Position numbers and translations under genes: made by a program. From Murdochiella massiliensis (GTDB taxonomy: Bacteria > Bacillota > Clostridia > Tissierellales > Peptoniphilaceae), in the NCBI RefSeq assembly GCF_900059565.1, contig NZ_FIZW01000002.1:372001-436000 (forward strand): DNA of 64,000 nucleotides, written 5' to 3'. Positions within the stretch are counted from its first letter, which is position 1. Every line of letters starts with the position of its first letter. Under the pieces are notes generated by a model. That model was not told where the DNA came from. It made no database searches and worked only from the letters and a program-made list of their open reading frames with translations. Positions 1 through 10,426 of the stretch are shown piece by piece.

Positions 1-2019
1 CTTCGCTTCAATTTGACGAATGCGTTCGCGTGTGACGTTGAATTCCTTACCCACTTCTTCCAGTGTGCGCGGTGTACCATCGTTTAAGCCGAAGCGCAAC
101 TCCAACACCTTGCGCTCTCTTGTAGAGAGCGTGCTGAGAATATTGGCGAGCTCCTCGCGGAGCATAATGAAGTTTGCGGCCTCATCCGGCGAGATGACCG
201 TGTCGTCTTCAATAAAGTCGCCCAGATGCGAATCTTCTTCTTCGCCGATCGGGGTCTCCAGAGAGACGGGCTCCTGCGCAATCTTGCGAACAATGCGCAC
301 TTTCTCCACATCAATGTTCATCTCCGCGGCAATTTCTTCATTGGTCGGATCGCGATTGAGTTCCTGCAACAGCTGGCGTTGTGCACGGGAGAGTTTGTTA
401 ATGGTTTCCACCATGTGTACGGGGATACGGATGGTGCGCGCCTGATCGGCAATCGCGCGAGTGATGGCCTGACGAATCCACCAGGTGGCATAGGTGGAGA
501 ACTTGAAGCCACGATGGTAGTCGAATTTTTCCACCGCCTTCATCAGACCGAGATTACCTTCCTGAATGAGATCCAAAAAGCTCATGCCGCGCCCGACATA
601 GCGTTTGGCAATGGAAACCACCAGACGAAGGTTCGTCTCCGCCAAGCGCTGTTTCGCCATGGACCCCACGCGGATATCGTGCTTGAGTTGCTTCTCATTT
701 TCCTCGGAGAGCGGCATCCCGACCAAAATACGGCCGGCCGGTTCCGTCTTAATCAAAAGCGCTTCCAACTTCTCACGCTCTGGTGCAAAATCATTTTTAT
801 AATGTGCCATGCGCTTATTGATGGCTTGTAACGCTTCAAGCAGAATGGCGTAATTTTCGGCTTCCTTCTCGGTTAAGGCATCCTTGGGCTGGCGCTTTCG
901 CAAGGTCATATTGAGCTTATCGACGATGGTGTTGCGCTCAAAAAGTTCACGCCGAAGTTCGCCCGGAATGGTCTCTTCCGTCGTAAAAGGTTTCATCTGA
1001 TATGCTTCAGCCAAGTCCAACAGCGTTTCCGACGATTCTTCGGTTTCATTGTTCTTTTTATAGAGTTGGTCGATGGCGTGCAGAATACGCTCTTCGTTCT
1101 CCAGCGCAATGGCCTTCCAATTTTTCTGCTTCACCGTCAAATCCTTCGGCGTCAAAACGGAGGCAACCAAAGCCTGCTGAATCTCAACGCAAAACGAAAG
1201 TTCACACGCTTCATCGCGAGTCAGGCGCATACGGCTCAAGCGACGGCGAATATAGCGTTCCACGTGTGCGGCAATCTTAACGGCATGATATTCCTCGTCT
1301 TCTTCCGTCACCATGACATTTTCCGGGGAAAGAACGATCGCCAATAAACGACGAAACGCACTGTACTCTCTGGCCTGAGCGGTCAAAAAACGCTTTTTCG
1401 CATCCTTGGTTGCCATTAAATCCAAAAGCATGGCCGCTTGCGTATTGTTAAGCGACTCTTTTGCAATCTCAATTTCTTCACGCAGAGTCGGCTTTTCTCC
1501 ACGCAGCACTTTTGCCGCTGTTTCCGCCGACTCCATACGACGGGCAAGAAGCACCTCTTCATCCGCCGTAAGAAGCGAAACACGTCCGATCTCTTTCAAA
1601 TACATTTTGACCGGATCATCCACCGCGATGTTCTGCAGCATTTCCTGATCGCTTAATTCCGCTTCCGGTTCTTCTTTCGTCTCCTCAAAATTCACACTGA
1701 GTTCGGAGAGAGCATCTAAATCGCTTAACGAGGATTCTTCCTCCTCATCATCAAGGAGTTCACCCTCATCTTCATCTTCTTCAATCCCCTCCGTGCGAAC
1801 CGTTTCCGCCATGGTAATGCCGTCATCGGCCAAAATCTGTAAGATATCACGGCGATCTTCATCGCTTAGCTGTTCCACATGCTCCAGATTTTCCCAATCG
1901 TCCCGGTGAAAGCGGTCATGCTGAGCGGAAGCGATTTTGCGCAACTCTTCCACGATATCCTGCTTTATCTCTTCGATGTCCAGACTGTCGTCCTTCGGTC
2001 GATCTTTTCGATCCGTCAT
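1..2019 (-). CDS. rpoD: RNA polymerase primary sigma factor RpoD/SigA (partial, C-terminus beyond window)
   Basis: The minus-strand reading frame is open from an ATG at 2019 to the window edge, giving 673 codons. Region 1.2 begins near residue 131 ([12 protein letters not shown]). Regions 2.1-2.4 begin near residue 455 ([17 protein letters not shown], then [17 protein letters not shown]), and region 4.2 is entered at the edge ([12 protein letters not shown]). Only about the last 30 residues should be missing. An acidic N-terminal segment (about residues 75-115) precedes region 1.2. Roughly 280 residues of non-conserved sequence separate regions 1.2 and 2.1, whereas Bacillus SigA (about 370 aa in total) has almost nothing there. 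The ATG overlaps the dnaG stop (ATGA), so translation is probably coupled. The protein should direct core polymerase to housekeeping promoters; several TTGACA/TATAAT-like sites occur in this window. Confidence 0.97.
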   Translation of the reverse strand, partial: MTDRKDRPKDDSLDIEEIKQDIVEELRKIASAQHDRFHRDDWENLEHVEQLSDEDRRDILQILADDGITMAETVRTEGIEEDEDEGELLDDEEEESSLSDLDALSELSVNFEETKEEPEAELSDQEMLQNIAVDDPVKMYLKEIGRVSLLTADEEVLLARRMESAETAAKVLRGEKPTLREEIEIAKESLNNTQAAMLLDLMATKDAKKRFLTAQAREYSAFRRLLAIVLSPENVMVTEEDEEYHAVKIAAHVERYIRRRLSRMRLTRDEACELSFCVEIQQALVASVLTPKDLTVKQKNWKAIALENEERILHAIDQLYKKNNETEESSETLLDLAEAYQMKPFTTEETIPGELRRELFERNTIVDKLNMTLRKRQPKDALTEKEAENYAILLEALQAINKRMAHYKNDFAPEREKLEALLIKTEPAGRILVGMPLSEENEKQLKHDIRVGSMAKQRLAETNLRLVVSIAKRYVGRGMSFLDLIQEGNLGLMKAVEKFDYHRGFKFSTYATWWIRQAITRAIADQARTIRIPVHMVETINKLSRAQRQLLQELNRDPTNEEIAAEMNIDVEKVRIVRKIAQEPVSLETPIGEEEDSHLGDFIEDDTVISPDEAANFIMLREELANILSTLSTRERKVLELRFGLNDGTPRTLEEVGKEFNVTRERIRQIEAK

Positions 2020-3935
2020 CTAAGCCCTCCCCCAGGCGCACGCAGGCGTTGTTCAATCTCCTGCAGTTCTTTTAACAATGCACTTTGCGACACGGTATTT
2101 TCCGCCTGCTGCGGATGATGCATAGCGTAAAGAAGCTGTGCCTTGCGCTCTCGCAGGCGAAAACGTGCAATCCGTTCTCTCAGCTCCTCGGCCATAGCAA
2201 CCGTTACCGGTAAATTCTCACGGTCGAGCGATTCGGCAATCTCTCTTGCTTCGTCGGTTAAATCCGACTCCGTTAGCCAATCCTGTTGCGGAGAAATACC
2301 CACCTTACGCAGATGACGCACGGTCATGAGCAATTGCTTCAATCCCGGATTTTCAATAAAATCCTGCTCTGCCGATAAGACGTCATCGCATTGACGATCA
2401 CCACGAATAAGCCGCACCATCTCCCGTTCAAGACGAAAACGTTCCTGTGCCATGCTTCTGTCGGAATACATACCCAAACTGTCGCTTCTGCTCTCATGCT
2501 CTGTCGCATATTCCGCATCGCTGCTCATCGGTTGCTCATCTTCATCATCTGCGTAGTAATACGACGGGCGGTCCGGCGCATCCCAATTATCCACCGTAAA
2601 AACGTGCCCTCTTTCGCCCTCGTGCCGTTCTCTTTCCCTTTGCTTCGCCAGGAGTTCTTCCCTACGCTTTTCCGCGTCATGCTGGACGCTGTCCACATTC
2701 ACCTCGGCAAGATCCGCTACTTGCTGGGCCATGACGTCCCGAAGTGTTTGTTTTTCGATCCCGGCTAAAAAATCCACGGCACGAGGAAGAAAATCCATAC
2801 GTCCGGCGGTTTCGGTCAGATCATAGCCGGCCGTAAGCAGCTTCAATTCAAAATCAAGCGGATCCAGAGAAAGGGAAAGGTAATGTTGAAAGGCCTCCGC
2901 ACCTTCCGTGCGCACCACGTCATCGGGATCCTTCCCTTCCGGAAGGACGACCAGCTTGGGCGAAACGTCGGCATGTTGAAATACATCAATAGCACGGCGC
3001 GCCGCACGAATGCCGGCGGAGTCACCATCATAGCAAAGATAGACTTTATCTGCATAGCGTTTGACCAATTTTGCCTGCTCTTCTGTAAGCGAAGTGCCGA
3101 GCGAGGCCACTGCATTGGGTACGCCGTGAAACGATAAGGCGGCCACATCCATATAGCCTTCCACCACGATCACTTCACGCGAATTCGGTTTTTTACGTAC
3201 TTGCTGTAGATGATAGAGGTGTTCGCCTTTATGAAAAATTTCCGAATCCGGCGAATTCAGGTATTTCGGTTTGCCATCACCGATCGCTCGTCCTCCAAAG
3301 CCGATAATCTTGTCTTTCGTCGACACAATCGGAAACATTAGACGATCGCGAAACTTGTCGTAATATCCGGTACCGCGATTGGATCGCGCGATGAGCCCAA
3401 GTGCCAACAAATCCTCTTCGCGATACCCTTTCTCGGTTAAATGGCGTAAAAGCGTATTGCCTCTCGGCTCCGCATAGCCGAGAAAAAAGTCATTGATAAT
3501 TTGCGCTTTAAATCCGCGTCGCGCCAAATAGCTGAGCGCCGCATCACTGGTCAGCAAATTCTTATAAAAAAAGCGTGCCGCATCTTCGTTTATGCGATAG
3601 TACAAATCACGCATCATGCGCTTACGCGAGTCTTCCGGACGATCCGCTTCCACGGGAATGTGATAGCGCTCGGCCAGAGCTAAAACGGCTTCCTGAAACT
3701 CGAGGTGCTCCATTTTCATCAAAAAGGTAATCCCGTCACCGGATTCACCGCAACCGAAACACTTGTACGTTCCGCGTTCCGGACGGATAAAAAAAGAAGG
3801 CGTTTTTTCCTGATGGAACGGACAACATGCCTTCTTCTGTTTGCCGGCCGGTTTCAGGGTCACATAGCTTGCGACAAGCTCTTCGATGTCGATCGCATCG
3901 CGCACCTGCTGAATGGTTTGATCGGAAATGCGCAT
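2016..3935 (-). CDS. dnaG: DNA primase DnaG
   Basis: A 639-residue primase that makes RNA primers at the replication fork together with the DnaB-type helicase. The N-terminal CHC2 zinc domain has C38, H41, C59 and C62. The TOPRIM catalytic core carries EGYMDV at about 259-264 and DGDSAG at about 303-308. The C-terminal third is charged and should hold the helicase-binding domain. I start at the ATG at 3935 ([15 protein letters not shown]) because a GGGGAGGGG ribosome site lies just upstream and the family begins there; a 49-residue upstream extension in the same frame has no family resemblance. It lies downstream of dgt and overlaps rpoD by 4 bp, the classical dnaG-rpoD pair. Confidence 0.97.
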   Translation of the reverse strand: MRISDQTIQQVRDAIDIEELVASYVTLKPAGKQKKACCPFHQEKTPSFFIRPERGTYKCFGCGESGDGITFLMKMEHLEFQEAVLALAERYHIPVEADRPEDSRKRMMRDLYYRINEDAARFFYKNLLTSDAALSYLARRGFKAQIINDFFLGYAEPRGNTLLRHLTEKGYREEDLLALGLIARSNRGTGYYDKFRDRLMFPIVSTKDKIIGFGGRAIGDGKPKYLNSPDSEIFHKGEHLYHLQQVRKKPNSREVIVVEGYMDVAALSFHGVPNAVASLGTSLTEEQAKLVKRYADKVYLCYDGDSAGIRAARRAIDVFQHADVSPKLVVLPEGKDPDDVVRTEGAEAFQHYLSLSLDPLDFELKLLTAGYDLTETAGRMDFLPRAVDFLAGIEKQTLRDVMAQQVADLAEVNVDSVQHDAEKRREELLAKQRERERHEGERGHVFTVDNWDAPDRPSYYYADDEDEQPMSSDAEYATEHESRSDSLGMYSDRSMAQERFRLEREMVRLIRGDRQCDDVLSAEQDFIENPGLKQLLMTVRHLRKVGISPQQDWLTESDLTDEAREIAESLDRENLPVTVAMAEELRERIARFRLRERKAQLLYAMHHPQQAENTVSQSALLKELQEIEQRLRAPGGGLR

Positions 3936-4020
3936 ACCCCTCCCCCTCGCCGATATCGGTTTCTTTTTTCTACTGTCTCTCTGTCCGCTTTCCAACCGCA
4001 TTCCTTGCGTGTGCCAGCAA

Positions 4021-5043
4021 CTACAGAATCGACCACGCCTTGGGAATAAACAGATTGCGGTAAGTGCGAATGAGAAAATCATCCGTCATGCCCGCGATGT
4101 AATCGATGGCCTGTCGACGAATATTTCCTTCGTCCTCGGTGTGCACATAGAGACCGCGATGGTCCTGCGGCATAACGTCCGGATTGGCCACCAGATACTC
4201 CAGAAGGTCCGTCATGATGTGTTCCAGTTTCGCGTTCTCGCCCTTCACCATTTCATTCGTATAGACTTCCCGGAACATGAAGGTACGCAAATTCTTGGAA
4301 GCCTCATAAACCGACGGTTCCATGATAATGTCCGGCTGATCCAGACTCGCTTCGATTATGGCACTCACCATGGTGCTGATTCGTCCCGAATGCGTATCCC
4401 CCAAAACGGCAATACTCTCTTTCGGCAAGTCGGCCATCGTCAGTACCCCGGCGCGTAACGAGTCGTCAATATCGTGATTGACATAAGCGATGCGATCGGC
4501 AAATTTCAGCAGTCGGCCTTCCAGTGTTGCTGCCTGTTGCTCGCCGCTGTGATGTTCAATTCCGTCCAGCACTTCCCAGGTCAAATTCAAACCCGGAACG
4601 GCATGATCGCGTCGATTTTCCAATAAACGCAAAACGCGCACCGATTGCTTTGCATGATGAAAGCCGGGATCCAGCATCTGTAAAATCTTCTCGCCCGCAT
4701 GCCCGAACGGCGTGTGGCCGACATCGTGCCCCATGGCCATGGCTTCAATCAAGTCTTCATTCAGGCGAAGCGCACGTGCCATCGTACGCGCAATCTGACT
4801 GACCTCTAAGGTGTGCGTCAGGCGTGTACGGTAATGATCGCCTTCCGGCGCAATGAACACCTGAGTTTTGTGTTTAAGACGGCGAAAGCACTTGGAATGC
4901 AATATGCGATCGCGATCACGCTGATACGCCGTACGAATGGGATCTTCCTCTTCCTCCCGCTCTCTTCCTCGTGTGGCGTTCACGTGTGCTGCATAGGGAG
5001 AAAGCCACTCGTTTTCCCATTTTTCCGTCTGTTCACGCAGCAT
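4021..5043 (-). CDS. dgt: dGTP triphosphohydrolase-like HD protein
   Basis: A 340-residue HD-domain phosphohydrolase of the deoxyguanosinetriphosphate triphosphohydrolase-like family, which hydrolyses dNTPs to nucleoside and triphosphate and so affects dNTP pools. Seen: RLKHKTQVF, H77 in RLTHTLEV, and the metal-binding H106-D107 in AMGHDVGHTPFGHAGE. A strong GAAAGGAGGAGG site precedes the ATG at 5043. It lies 85 bp upstream of dnaG and about 115 bp downstream of glyS, an arrangement common in Clostridia. Substrate preference cannot be read from sequence. Confidence 0.92.
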   Translation of the reverse strand: MLREQTEKWENEWLSPYAAHVNATRGREREEEEDPIRTAYQRDRDRILHSKCFRRLKHKTQVFIAPEGDHYRTRLTHTLEVSQIARTMARALRLNEDLIEAMAMGHDVGHTPFGHAGEKILQMLDPGFHHAKQSVRVLRLLENRRDHAVPGLNLTWEVLDGIEHHSGEQQAATLEGRLLKFADRIAYVNHDIDDSLRAGVLTMADLPKESIAVLGDTHSGRISTMVSAIIEASLDQPDIIMEPSVYEASKNLRTFMFREVYTNEMVKGENAKLEHIMTDLLEYLVANPDVMPQDHRGLYVHTEDEGNIRRQAIDYIAGMTDDFLIRTYRNLFIPKAWSIL

Positions 5044-5159
5044 GGCCTCCTCCTTTCTCTACGAAAAAGCATGCTATTTTGTTCCGTAGGTATGGCGACA
5101 CCGCTTTGCCTTACAAGCGGCGATTTTCCGCAATTACGCTTCCGGATTACGCTTCCCGA

Positions 5160-7235
5160 TTACGCTTCACGCACAATGCGATGCGGAATCAATATCTCCC
5201 GAATCAGGGCGTTTACTTGGGCGAGCATGCCCAGACGCGATGTCTTAAGAGCCTCATCGTCGACCAGAATCATTGTGTGGTCAAGATATTCGTGAATGAT
5301 AGGCATCCAGTCGCGAAGAAGGGCCAAAGCCTCTTCGTAATGATCTTTATGCAATTCCTCACGAATCGTTTCCGCACGGGAAAGCGAGGCCAACATGTCC
5401 TGATCTTCCGCTTGTAAACGATCAACATCCACCGCGGTCGACTCGGCATGCTCCGCCATGCTTTCGATGCGAACAAAGCCCGTAATGAGCTCGTTATCCG
5501 TATCCTGCTCCGTTAACGCCTGTACGGCCGCCGCCTTTTGCATTAAACGTAAATAATCGTCATCCTCGATGGCGAGAACCGCGTCCGCCACATCATAGCG
5601 AATACCTTGTTCCTGCATTCTGGTGCGCAAACGTCCGCGGAAAAAGTCACTCACGCGGGACAGTACATCGTCATAATCGAAAACCAGTCCCTTCTGTTCC
5701 ACGTACAGCAGAAGCGCGTCACGAAGGACTTCCTTTAACGGCAGGTGCAACGAATGCTTCTGCACAATGTCCAATATGCCGATCACCGCACGACGCAAAC
5801 CGAATGGATCCTGTGAGCCGGTGACATTGATGTCTATCGCAAAGAGTCCGGCCAGCGTATCCAGTTTATCGGCAAGCGAAAGCACCATGCCTGCTGTGGT
5901 CTGCGGAAGAGCACCGCCCGACTGACGCGGCAGATAATGTTCTTCAATCGCCTGCGCAACCGCCAGCACCTCGCCATCTTCCGTGGCGTAGATACGCCCC
6001 ATTGTTCCCTGAAGTTCCGTAAATTCCACCACCATTTTGGTGACTAAGTCCGCTTTACACAGATGCGCTGCACGTGCAATGTTTTGCTGGATGGACGGCC
6101 CGCAAACCAGAAGTTTTGCAAGCGAAACGCCGAGCGATTCCAGGCGTTCGGTTTTCTCGCGCATGGTGCCCAGCTGTTCATGGAATACCAGTTCATCCAA
6201 TTTCGGAACGAGTTCCTCCAGTGGATGTGCCTGATCCTGGTGATAGAAGAATTTAGCGTCTTCCAGACGTGGAATGAGCACCTTTCGATTTCCTTCGATG
6301 ACATTTTGCAGGCCTTTGTCGTTTCCGTTTCGCACGGAGAGAAAATAGGGCAAAAGGTGATTATCGTCATCCACGACCGGAAAATAGCGCTGGTGATCCA
6401 TCATCGGCGTGATAATCACTTCCGGTGGAAGCGTCAGATACTCACGCGGTACGTCGCCCAAAAATACCGTCGGATATTCCACGATATTGACGACTTCTTC
6501 CAGCAATTCTTCGTTGTGCATGGGCACGCCGCCCTTTTCCCGGGCAAGGCGATTCAGGCCGCGCAGAATGACATCTCGACGCTTGTTTTCGTCGATGAGC
6601 ACATAATTTTCTTCCAATTGCGCTTCATAGGAATGCACATCACGAATGACAAAATTCTTTTCTCCTAGAAAGCGATGGCCGTTTGTACGGTTGCCCACGG
6701 GAATGCCTTCCAGATCGATGGGCAGCACCTGATCTTCCAGGATCGATACGATCCAGCGAATAGGGCGAAGGAAGCGTAAGTTTTTGCCTCCCCAACGCAT
6801 GGCACGGGGATTGGAAATTTTTCGTATTGCCTCCGCAATAATTCCCGGCAAAGTTTTTTCTATGGACACGGCTTCCTTCTTCAGCCGGGCAAAGACATAC
6901 TCACTTTTTCCGTTGTCTTCAATAAACGTATCTTCAAGCGACACGCCCTTGGCGCGCAAAAAGCCCAGCAACGCTTTTGTCGGTTGTCCCTCGCCGTCAA
7001 AGGCCGCCTGTTTGGACGGACCGCGCACGACTTCCTCGCCTGCACCTTCCTGTGCGTTGATCTCTTCCAGCCAGAGAGCAAAACGACGGGGAGTAGCCTG
7101 TACGCGTGCATTTGAAACAGAAAGTCCGGCGTCAGCCAAGCCGTCTAAAACGTTCTGCTTGAGCTGTTGTTTCGTGGAAGCCATATAACGGGAAGGAAAT
7201 TCCTCCACGCCTAATTCCAATAGATACGTAGTCAT
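5160..7235 (-). CDS. glyS: Glycyl-tRNA synthetase beta subunit
   Basis: A 691-residue beta subunit of the tetrameric (alpha2beta2) glycyl-tRNA synthetase, responsible for tRNA(Gly) recognition. The family N-terminus [17 protein letters not shown] and the internal AKFFYHQDQ and [12 protein letters not shown] blocks are present, and the C-terminus has the anticodon-binding-like helical domain. I use the ATG at 7235, which overlaps the glyQ stop by 4 bp (ATGA). An upstream in-frame extension of 38 residues lies inside glyQ and is not family-like. Cotranslation with glyQ fits a 1:1 complex. Confidence 0.97.
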   Translation of the reverse strand: MTTYLLELGVEEFPSRYMASTKQQLKQNVLDGLADAGLSVSNARVQATPRRFALWLEEINAQEGAGEEVVRGPSKQAAFDGEGQPTKALLGFLRAKGVSLEDTFIEDNGKSEYVFARLKKEAVSIEKTLPGIIAEAIRKISNPRAMRWGGKNLRFLRPIRWIVSILEDQVLPIDLEGIPVGNRTNGHRFLGEKNFVIRDVHSYEAQLEENYVLIDENKRRDVILRGLNRLAREKGGVPMHNEELLEEVVNIVEYPTVFLGDVPREYLTLPPEVIITPMMDHQRYFPVVDDDNHLLPYFLSVRNGNDKGLQNVIEGNRKVLIPRLEDAKFFYHQDQAHPLEELVPKLDELVFHEQLGTMREKTERLESLGVSLAKLLVCGPSIQQNIARAAHLCKADLVTKMVVEFTELQGTMGRIYATEDGEVLAVAQAIEEHYLPRQSGGALPQTTAGMVLSLADKLDTLAGLFAIDINVTGSQDPFGLRRAVIGILDIVQKHSLHLPLKEVLRDALLLYVEQKGLVFDYDDVLSRVSDFFRGRLRTRMQEQGIRYDVADAVLAIEDDDYLRLMQKAAAVQALTEQDTDNELITGFVRIESMAEHAESTAVDVDRLQAEDQDMLASLSRAETIREELHKDHYEEALALLRDWMPIIHEYLDHTMILVDDEALKTSRLGMLAQVNALIREILIPHRIVREA

Positions 7236-8167
7236 GCCCGCTTCTCCTCTTCCTCTTTTGCTTGCTTTAAGGGGCGTTTCGGATTTTCGTTCTTCGCCTC
7301 GGCAGGCAAAAGCGGAAAACCCATCTCTTCGCGTTTTTCCAGGTAACATTTTGCGACATCGCGCGCCAGATCACGCACGCGCGCAATGTAGTGGCTGCGT
7401 TCCGAAACGGCGATGGCACCGCGTGCATCCAAAAGATTGAACGTATGGGAGCACTTGAGCGCATAATCATAGGCCGGGAAAACCAGTTTTTCTTCGATCT
7501 GTCGTTCAGCTTCTTTTTCGTACAGATCAAAAAGCGTATGCAACATCGCGACATCCGCCGTTTCAAACGAATATTTTGAATTTTCGTATTCCTGCTGATG
7601 GAAAATATCGCCGTAACGCAACTGCTCATTCCATTGCAGGTCGAAGACATTGTCTACGCCCTGAATATACATCGCGATGCGTTCCAGTCCCATCGTAATT
7701 TCGCCCGCCTCGGGATTGAGCGTCACGCCGCCCACCTGCTGAAAATAGGTGAACTGTGTGATTTCCATGCCGTCAAGCCAGACTTCCCAGCCTACGCCCC
7801 AGGCGCCGAGGGTCGGCGATTCCCAGTTGTCTTCAACAAAGCGGATATCGTGTTCCAGCGGATCAATGCCGATGGTTTTCAAGCTATCCAAATAAAGGTC
7901 CTGAATATTGTCCGGAGAAGGCTTGAGAATGATTTGCAGCTGATGATGCTGATACAGGCGATTCGGATTTTCGCCGTAACGCCCGTCCGCCGGGCGACGC
8001 GACGGTTCCACATAGACGACCTTCCACGGTTCGGGGCCGAGCGCACGCAAAAACGTGTTCGGGTTCATCGTTCCGGCACCTTTTTCCGTATCATACGGTT
8101 CCAAAACGGTACATCCCTGTTTAGACCAGTAGGCCGTAAGGGTTGATAACATTTCCTGTAGATTCAT
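7232..8167 (-). CDS. glyQ: Glycyl-tRNA synthetase alpha subunit
   Basis: A 311-residue class II catalytic subunit that makes glycyl-adenylate and charges tRNA(Gly) with GlyS. Recognisable blocks are the N-terminal [17 protein letters not shown], the [18 protein letters not shown] loop and [19 protein letters not shown]. Length matches the family (about 290-310 aa). An AAGGAGGTT ribosome site precedes the ATG at 8167. No T-box leader is visible upstream; it appears to be an internal operon gene following recO. Confidence 0.97.
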   Translation of the reverse strand: MNLQEMLSTLTAYWSKQGCTVLEPYDTEKGAGTMNPNTFLRALGPEPWKVVYVEPSRRPADGRYGENPNRLYQHHQLQIILKPSPDNIQDLYLDSLKTIGIDPLEHDIRFVEDNWESPTLGAWGVGWEVWLDGMEITQFTYFQQVGGVTLNPEAGEITMGLERIAMYIQGVDNVFDLQWNEQLRYGDIFHQQEYENSKYSFETADVAMLHTLFDLYEKEAERQIEEKLVFPAYDYALKCSHTFNLLDARGAIAVSERSHYIARVRDLARDVAKCYLEKREEMGFPLLPAEAKNENPKRPLKQAKEEEEKRA

Positions 8168-8232
8168 TCAACCTCCTTCGCTCCCCATGCGAGCGGGCAG
8201 CGTTCTTTTTGACCGTCGCCTGTCGTTCTTCT

Positions 8233-8991
8233 TTACAGAAGACGGAGCTCTTTCATCATCGATAAGGTGCCCAACGTGTGGCGGCCGGTATGCGTTACAT
8301 AATAACGAAAACAGACCCCGGCCAAACGCCGGGCATCCACAGACGAATCGTCACGTGCGTTCATTATAGCACGAAGCGGAAGGCGGAGATAACGGACGAT
8401 CGCGGCATATTCCTCAGCTGAAAGAGCCTCCGCCCCTACGGAAGGCGCATGAGCCGAACAGGCCATTCCTCCCGCTTCGGCATCAAAAAAGACGTCGTGG
8501 CCATCGATCGGTTCTCCACCGTAAACACAGGTGGATACACGTGGTCGAAAGCCGGAAAAGCTGCACAGTTTGAGCAAAAAGGCCCCGATGCCGTGAGAAA
8601 GTTGTGCCGGATCTCCTTCTTCAACGGCACGAAGAAAAGCCTGGAAAAGCAAAAACAAATCCCGTTCTTCACCGTCCATCAGTACGCCAAGGAGAGCTTC
8701 CGTGCCGAAGCGTGCAGTCGTCAGCTGTTTCAGTGAACGGCGAAGTCCGAGATGCGCATCGGTAATGCTGCCTTCCTTCAAGTAGTTCGTGGTGCGTCCG
8801 AAAACCAGATGAAACTGACCTTCCACATACGGAGCGGAAAGATTTAAAAAACGGCTTTTGTTTCTCTTTGCGCCGCGGACAAGAACGGAGATTCTTCCGC
8901 GTTCCAGGGTGAAAAGATCGATCATACGCGAAGAATCGCGCACGTCGTAGGCCTGCAAAACAATGCCTTGTAAACTTTTCTCCTCTTGCAT
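8233..8991 (-). CDS. recO: DNA repair protein RecO
   Basis: A 252-residue RecO, which helps load RecA onto SSB-coated single strands in RecFOR gap repair. The N-terminal OB-fold is clear (GIVLQAYDVRDSSRMIDLFT, GRISVLVRGAKRNKSR). The C-terminal region should hold a four-cysteine zinc site, but only two cysteines are obvious (CVYGGEP at about residue 156 and GGMACSAHA at about 181). The usual CxxC pairs therefore look degenerate. It sits between the ybeY-era fusion and glyQ, the standard neighbourhood for recO in Firmicutes. Confidence 0.9.
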   Translation of the reverse strand: MQEEKSLQGIVLQAYDVRDSSRMIDLFTLERGRISVLVRGAKRNKSRFLNLSAPYVEGQFHLVFGRTTNYLKEGSITDAHLGLRRSLKQLTTARFGTEALLGVLMDGEERDLFLLFQAFLRAVEEGDPAQLSHGIGAFLLKLCSFSGFRPRVSTCVYGGEPIDGHDVFFDAEAGGMACSAHAPSVGAEALSAEEYAAIVRYLRLPLRAIMNARDDSSVDARRLAGVCFRYYVTHTGRHTLGTLSMMKELRLL

Positions 8992-9073
8992 AGGTTCCTC
9001 CGCGCCGCAGGCCGACTATCGATACGCCGGCCGTTCTTCCTTAAACTGCGGTTTTCACCACGTTGTATTGGAC

Positions 9074-10426
9074 TCAATCAAAGCCCAGACGATTCACTTT
9101 CTGTTTGTTTTTTCGCCAGTTTTTATCCACCTTCACCCAGAGCTTCAAGTTGACCGGGCAATCCAAGAGCGCTTCAATGTCTTTTCGCGCCTCACGACCG
9201 ATGCGGCCGAGTTTGGTTCCGCCTTTGCCGATAACCATGCCTTTATGAGAAGGTTTCTCACAGTAAATCGTAGCGAAAATATCGTATAATTCACGATCCG
9301 GTCTCTTTTTCATGGCATCCATGCCGACGTGAATGCCGTGCGGAATTTCTTCCTGCATATGGTACAAACACTTTTCACGTATAATTTCGGTAATGATAAA
9401 ACGTTCAGAGCGATCCGTAACCATATCGTCCGGAAAATACTGTGGTCCTTCGGGTAGAAGGCGATAGATCAGGTCAAGCAGTTCATCCATATTTTCCTGC
9501 TCTTTGGCGGAAATCGGCAAAACAGCGCGAAAAAGATCCAGTTCCTCGTAGCGACGCTTTTCCGCCTCTACCGTTTCCGCCGGAGAAAGATCCGTTTTAT
9601 TGAGCAATAACACTAAAGGAATGGTGTCAAGTGTTTTTAGACGATCCAGGATTTGGCGATCCAATGGCCCGATACGCGAAGAAACGTCGGTGACAAAAAG
9701 GCAGAGATCCACCCCGTCAAGCGCCTCGCGCGAGAGTCTGAGCATCGTTTCTCCTAAGGCATTCTTCGGAATCTGCACCCCCGGCGTATCGAGAAAAATG
9801 GCCTGCATGCGTTCATCGGTAAAAATGAACTGCAGTTTATGTCGGGTGGTTTGCGGCTTATTCGAGATAATGGAGAGCTTCTCCCCCAGCAGGCGATTGA
9901 TCAGCGTGGATTTTCCGACATTCGGACGCCCGATCACCGCAACATAACCGGAATGAAACGGTTGAGAAAAGCCGAGTGTTCGCATAATTCGTTTCTCTTC
10001 ATGACGCATCCGACGTTTATCGTCTTCCTCTTCGTGATCATAGCCTAACAAATGCAACAGCGAGTGTACGGCCAGATAGATGGTTTCCCGTTCTTCGCTG
10101 TGACCGAATTCTTCCGCCTGCGCTCGAACCCGTTCCATATTGATGACAATATCGCCTAAAACATCGAGTTTTCCTTCCTCGCGGAGTATGGGAATTTGTT
10201 CCGCTTCATATACAGGAAAGCTCAGCACATCCGTTTCGCTATCTTTACCGCGATACTGCGCATTCAGTTCGCGAATTTCTTCCCCGGTCACAAACGAAAG
10301 CGAGATTTCAACGTCATCCTGCACGTGTTGGGTCTGTAAAGCAACCTGCAGCGCATTTTCAAGCGCCTTTGCCTTAGTATCGTCCCAAGCAAGCGCGGGA
10401 TCGCGATTATCCACGAGCAGATTCAT
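9074..10426 (-). CDS. YbeY endoribonuclease - Era GTPase fusion
   Basis: One uninterrupted 450-codon frame encodes two proteins that are normally separate. Residues 1 to about 155 are YbeY, the metal-dependent RNase of 16S rRNA 3'-end maturation and ribosome quality control, with catalytic HSLLHLLGYDH at 121-131. Residues from about 158 to 450 are Era, the GTPase that binds the 16S 3' end during 30S assembly: GRPNVGKST at 166-174, DTPGV switch II, NKTD, and a C-terminal KH domain (MVIGKGGTKLGRIG). The YbeY tail IMRTLGF runs almost directly into the Era start SGYVAVIGRPN with a linker of only a few residues. In many Firmicutes the order is ybeY-dgkA-cdd-era, so dgkA and cdd are missing here. 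The start overlaps the phoH stop by 4 bp. Both halves keep their catalytic residues, so a bifunctional protein is the simple reading; a sequencing-induced fusion cannot be excluded from one sequence. Confidence 0.95.
   Translation of the reverse strand: MNLLVDNRDPALAWDDTKAKALENALQVALQTQHVQDDVEISLSFVTGEEIRELNAQYRGKDSETDVLSFPVYEAEQIPILREEGKLDVLGDIVINMERVRAQAEEFGHSEERETIYLAVHSLLHLLGYDHEEEDDKRRMRHEEKRIMRTLGFSQPFHSGYVAVIGRPNVGKSTLINRLLGEKLSIISNKPQTTRHKLQFIFTDERMQAIFLDTPGVQIPKNALGETMLRLSREALDGVDLCLFVTDVSSRIGPLDRQILDRLKTLDTIPLVLLLNKTDLSPAETVEAEKRRYEELDLFRAVLPISAKEQENMDELLDLIYRLLPEGPQYFPDDMVTDRSERFIITEIIREKCLYHMQEEIPHGIHVGMDAMKKRPDRELYDIFATIYCEKPSHKGMVIGKGGTKLGRIGREARKDIEALLDCPVNLKLWVKVDKNWRKNKQKVNRLGFD

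Noticed and set aside
3936..4082. Longer N-terminus for DnaG beginning at 4082
   Set aside because: The extra 49 residues overlap the end of dgt, lack family similarity, and a strong ribosome site precedes the ATG at 3935.
8168..8232. T-box leader for glyQS, and likewise upstream of valS and trpS
   Set aside because: No T-box consensus or antiterminator was found in the short upstream gaps of these synthetase genes.
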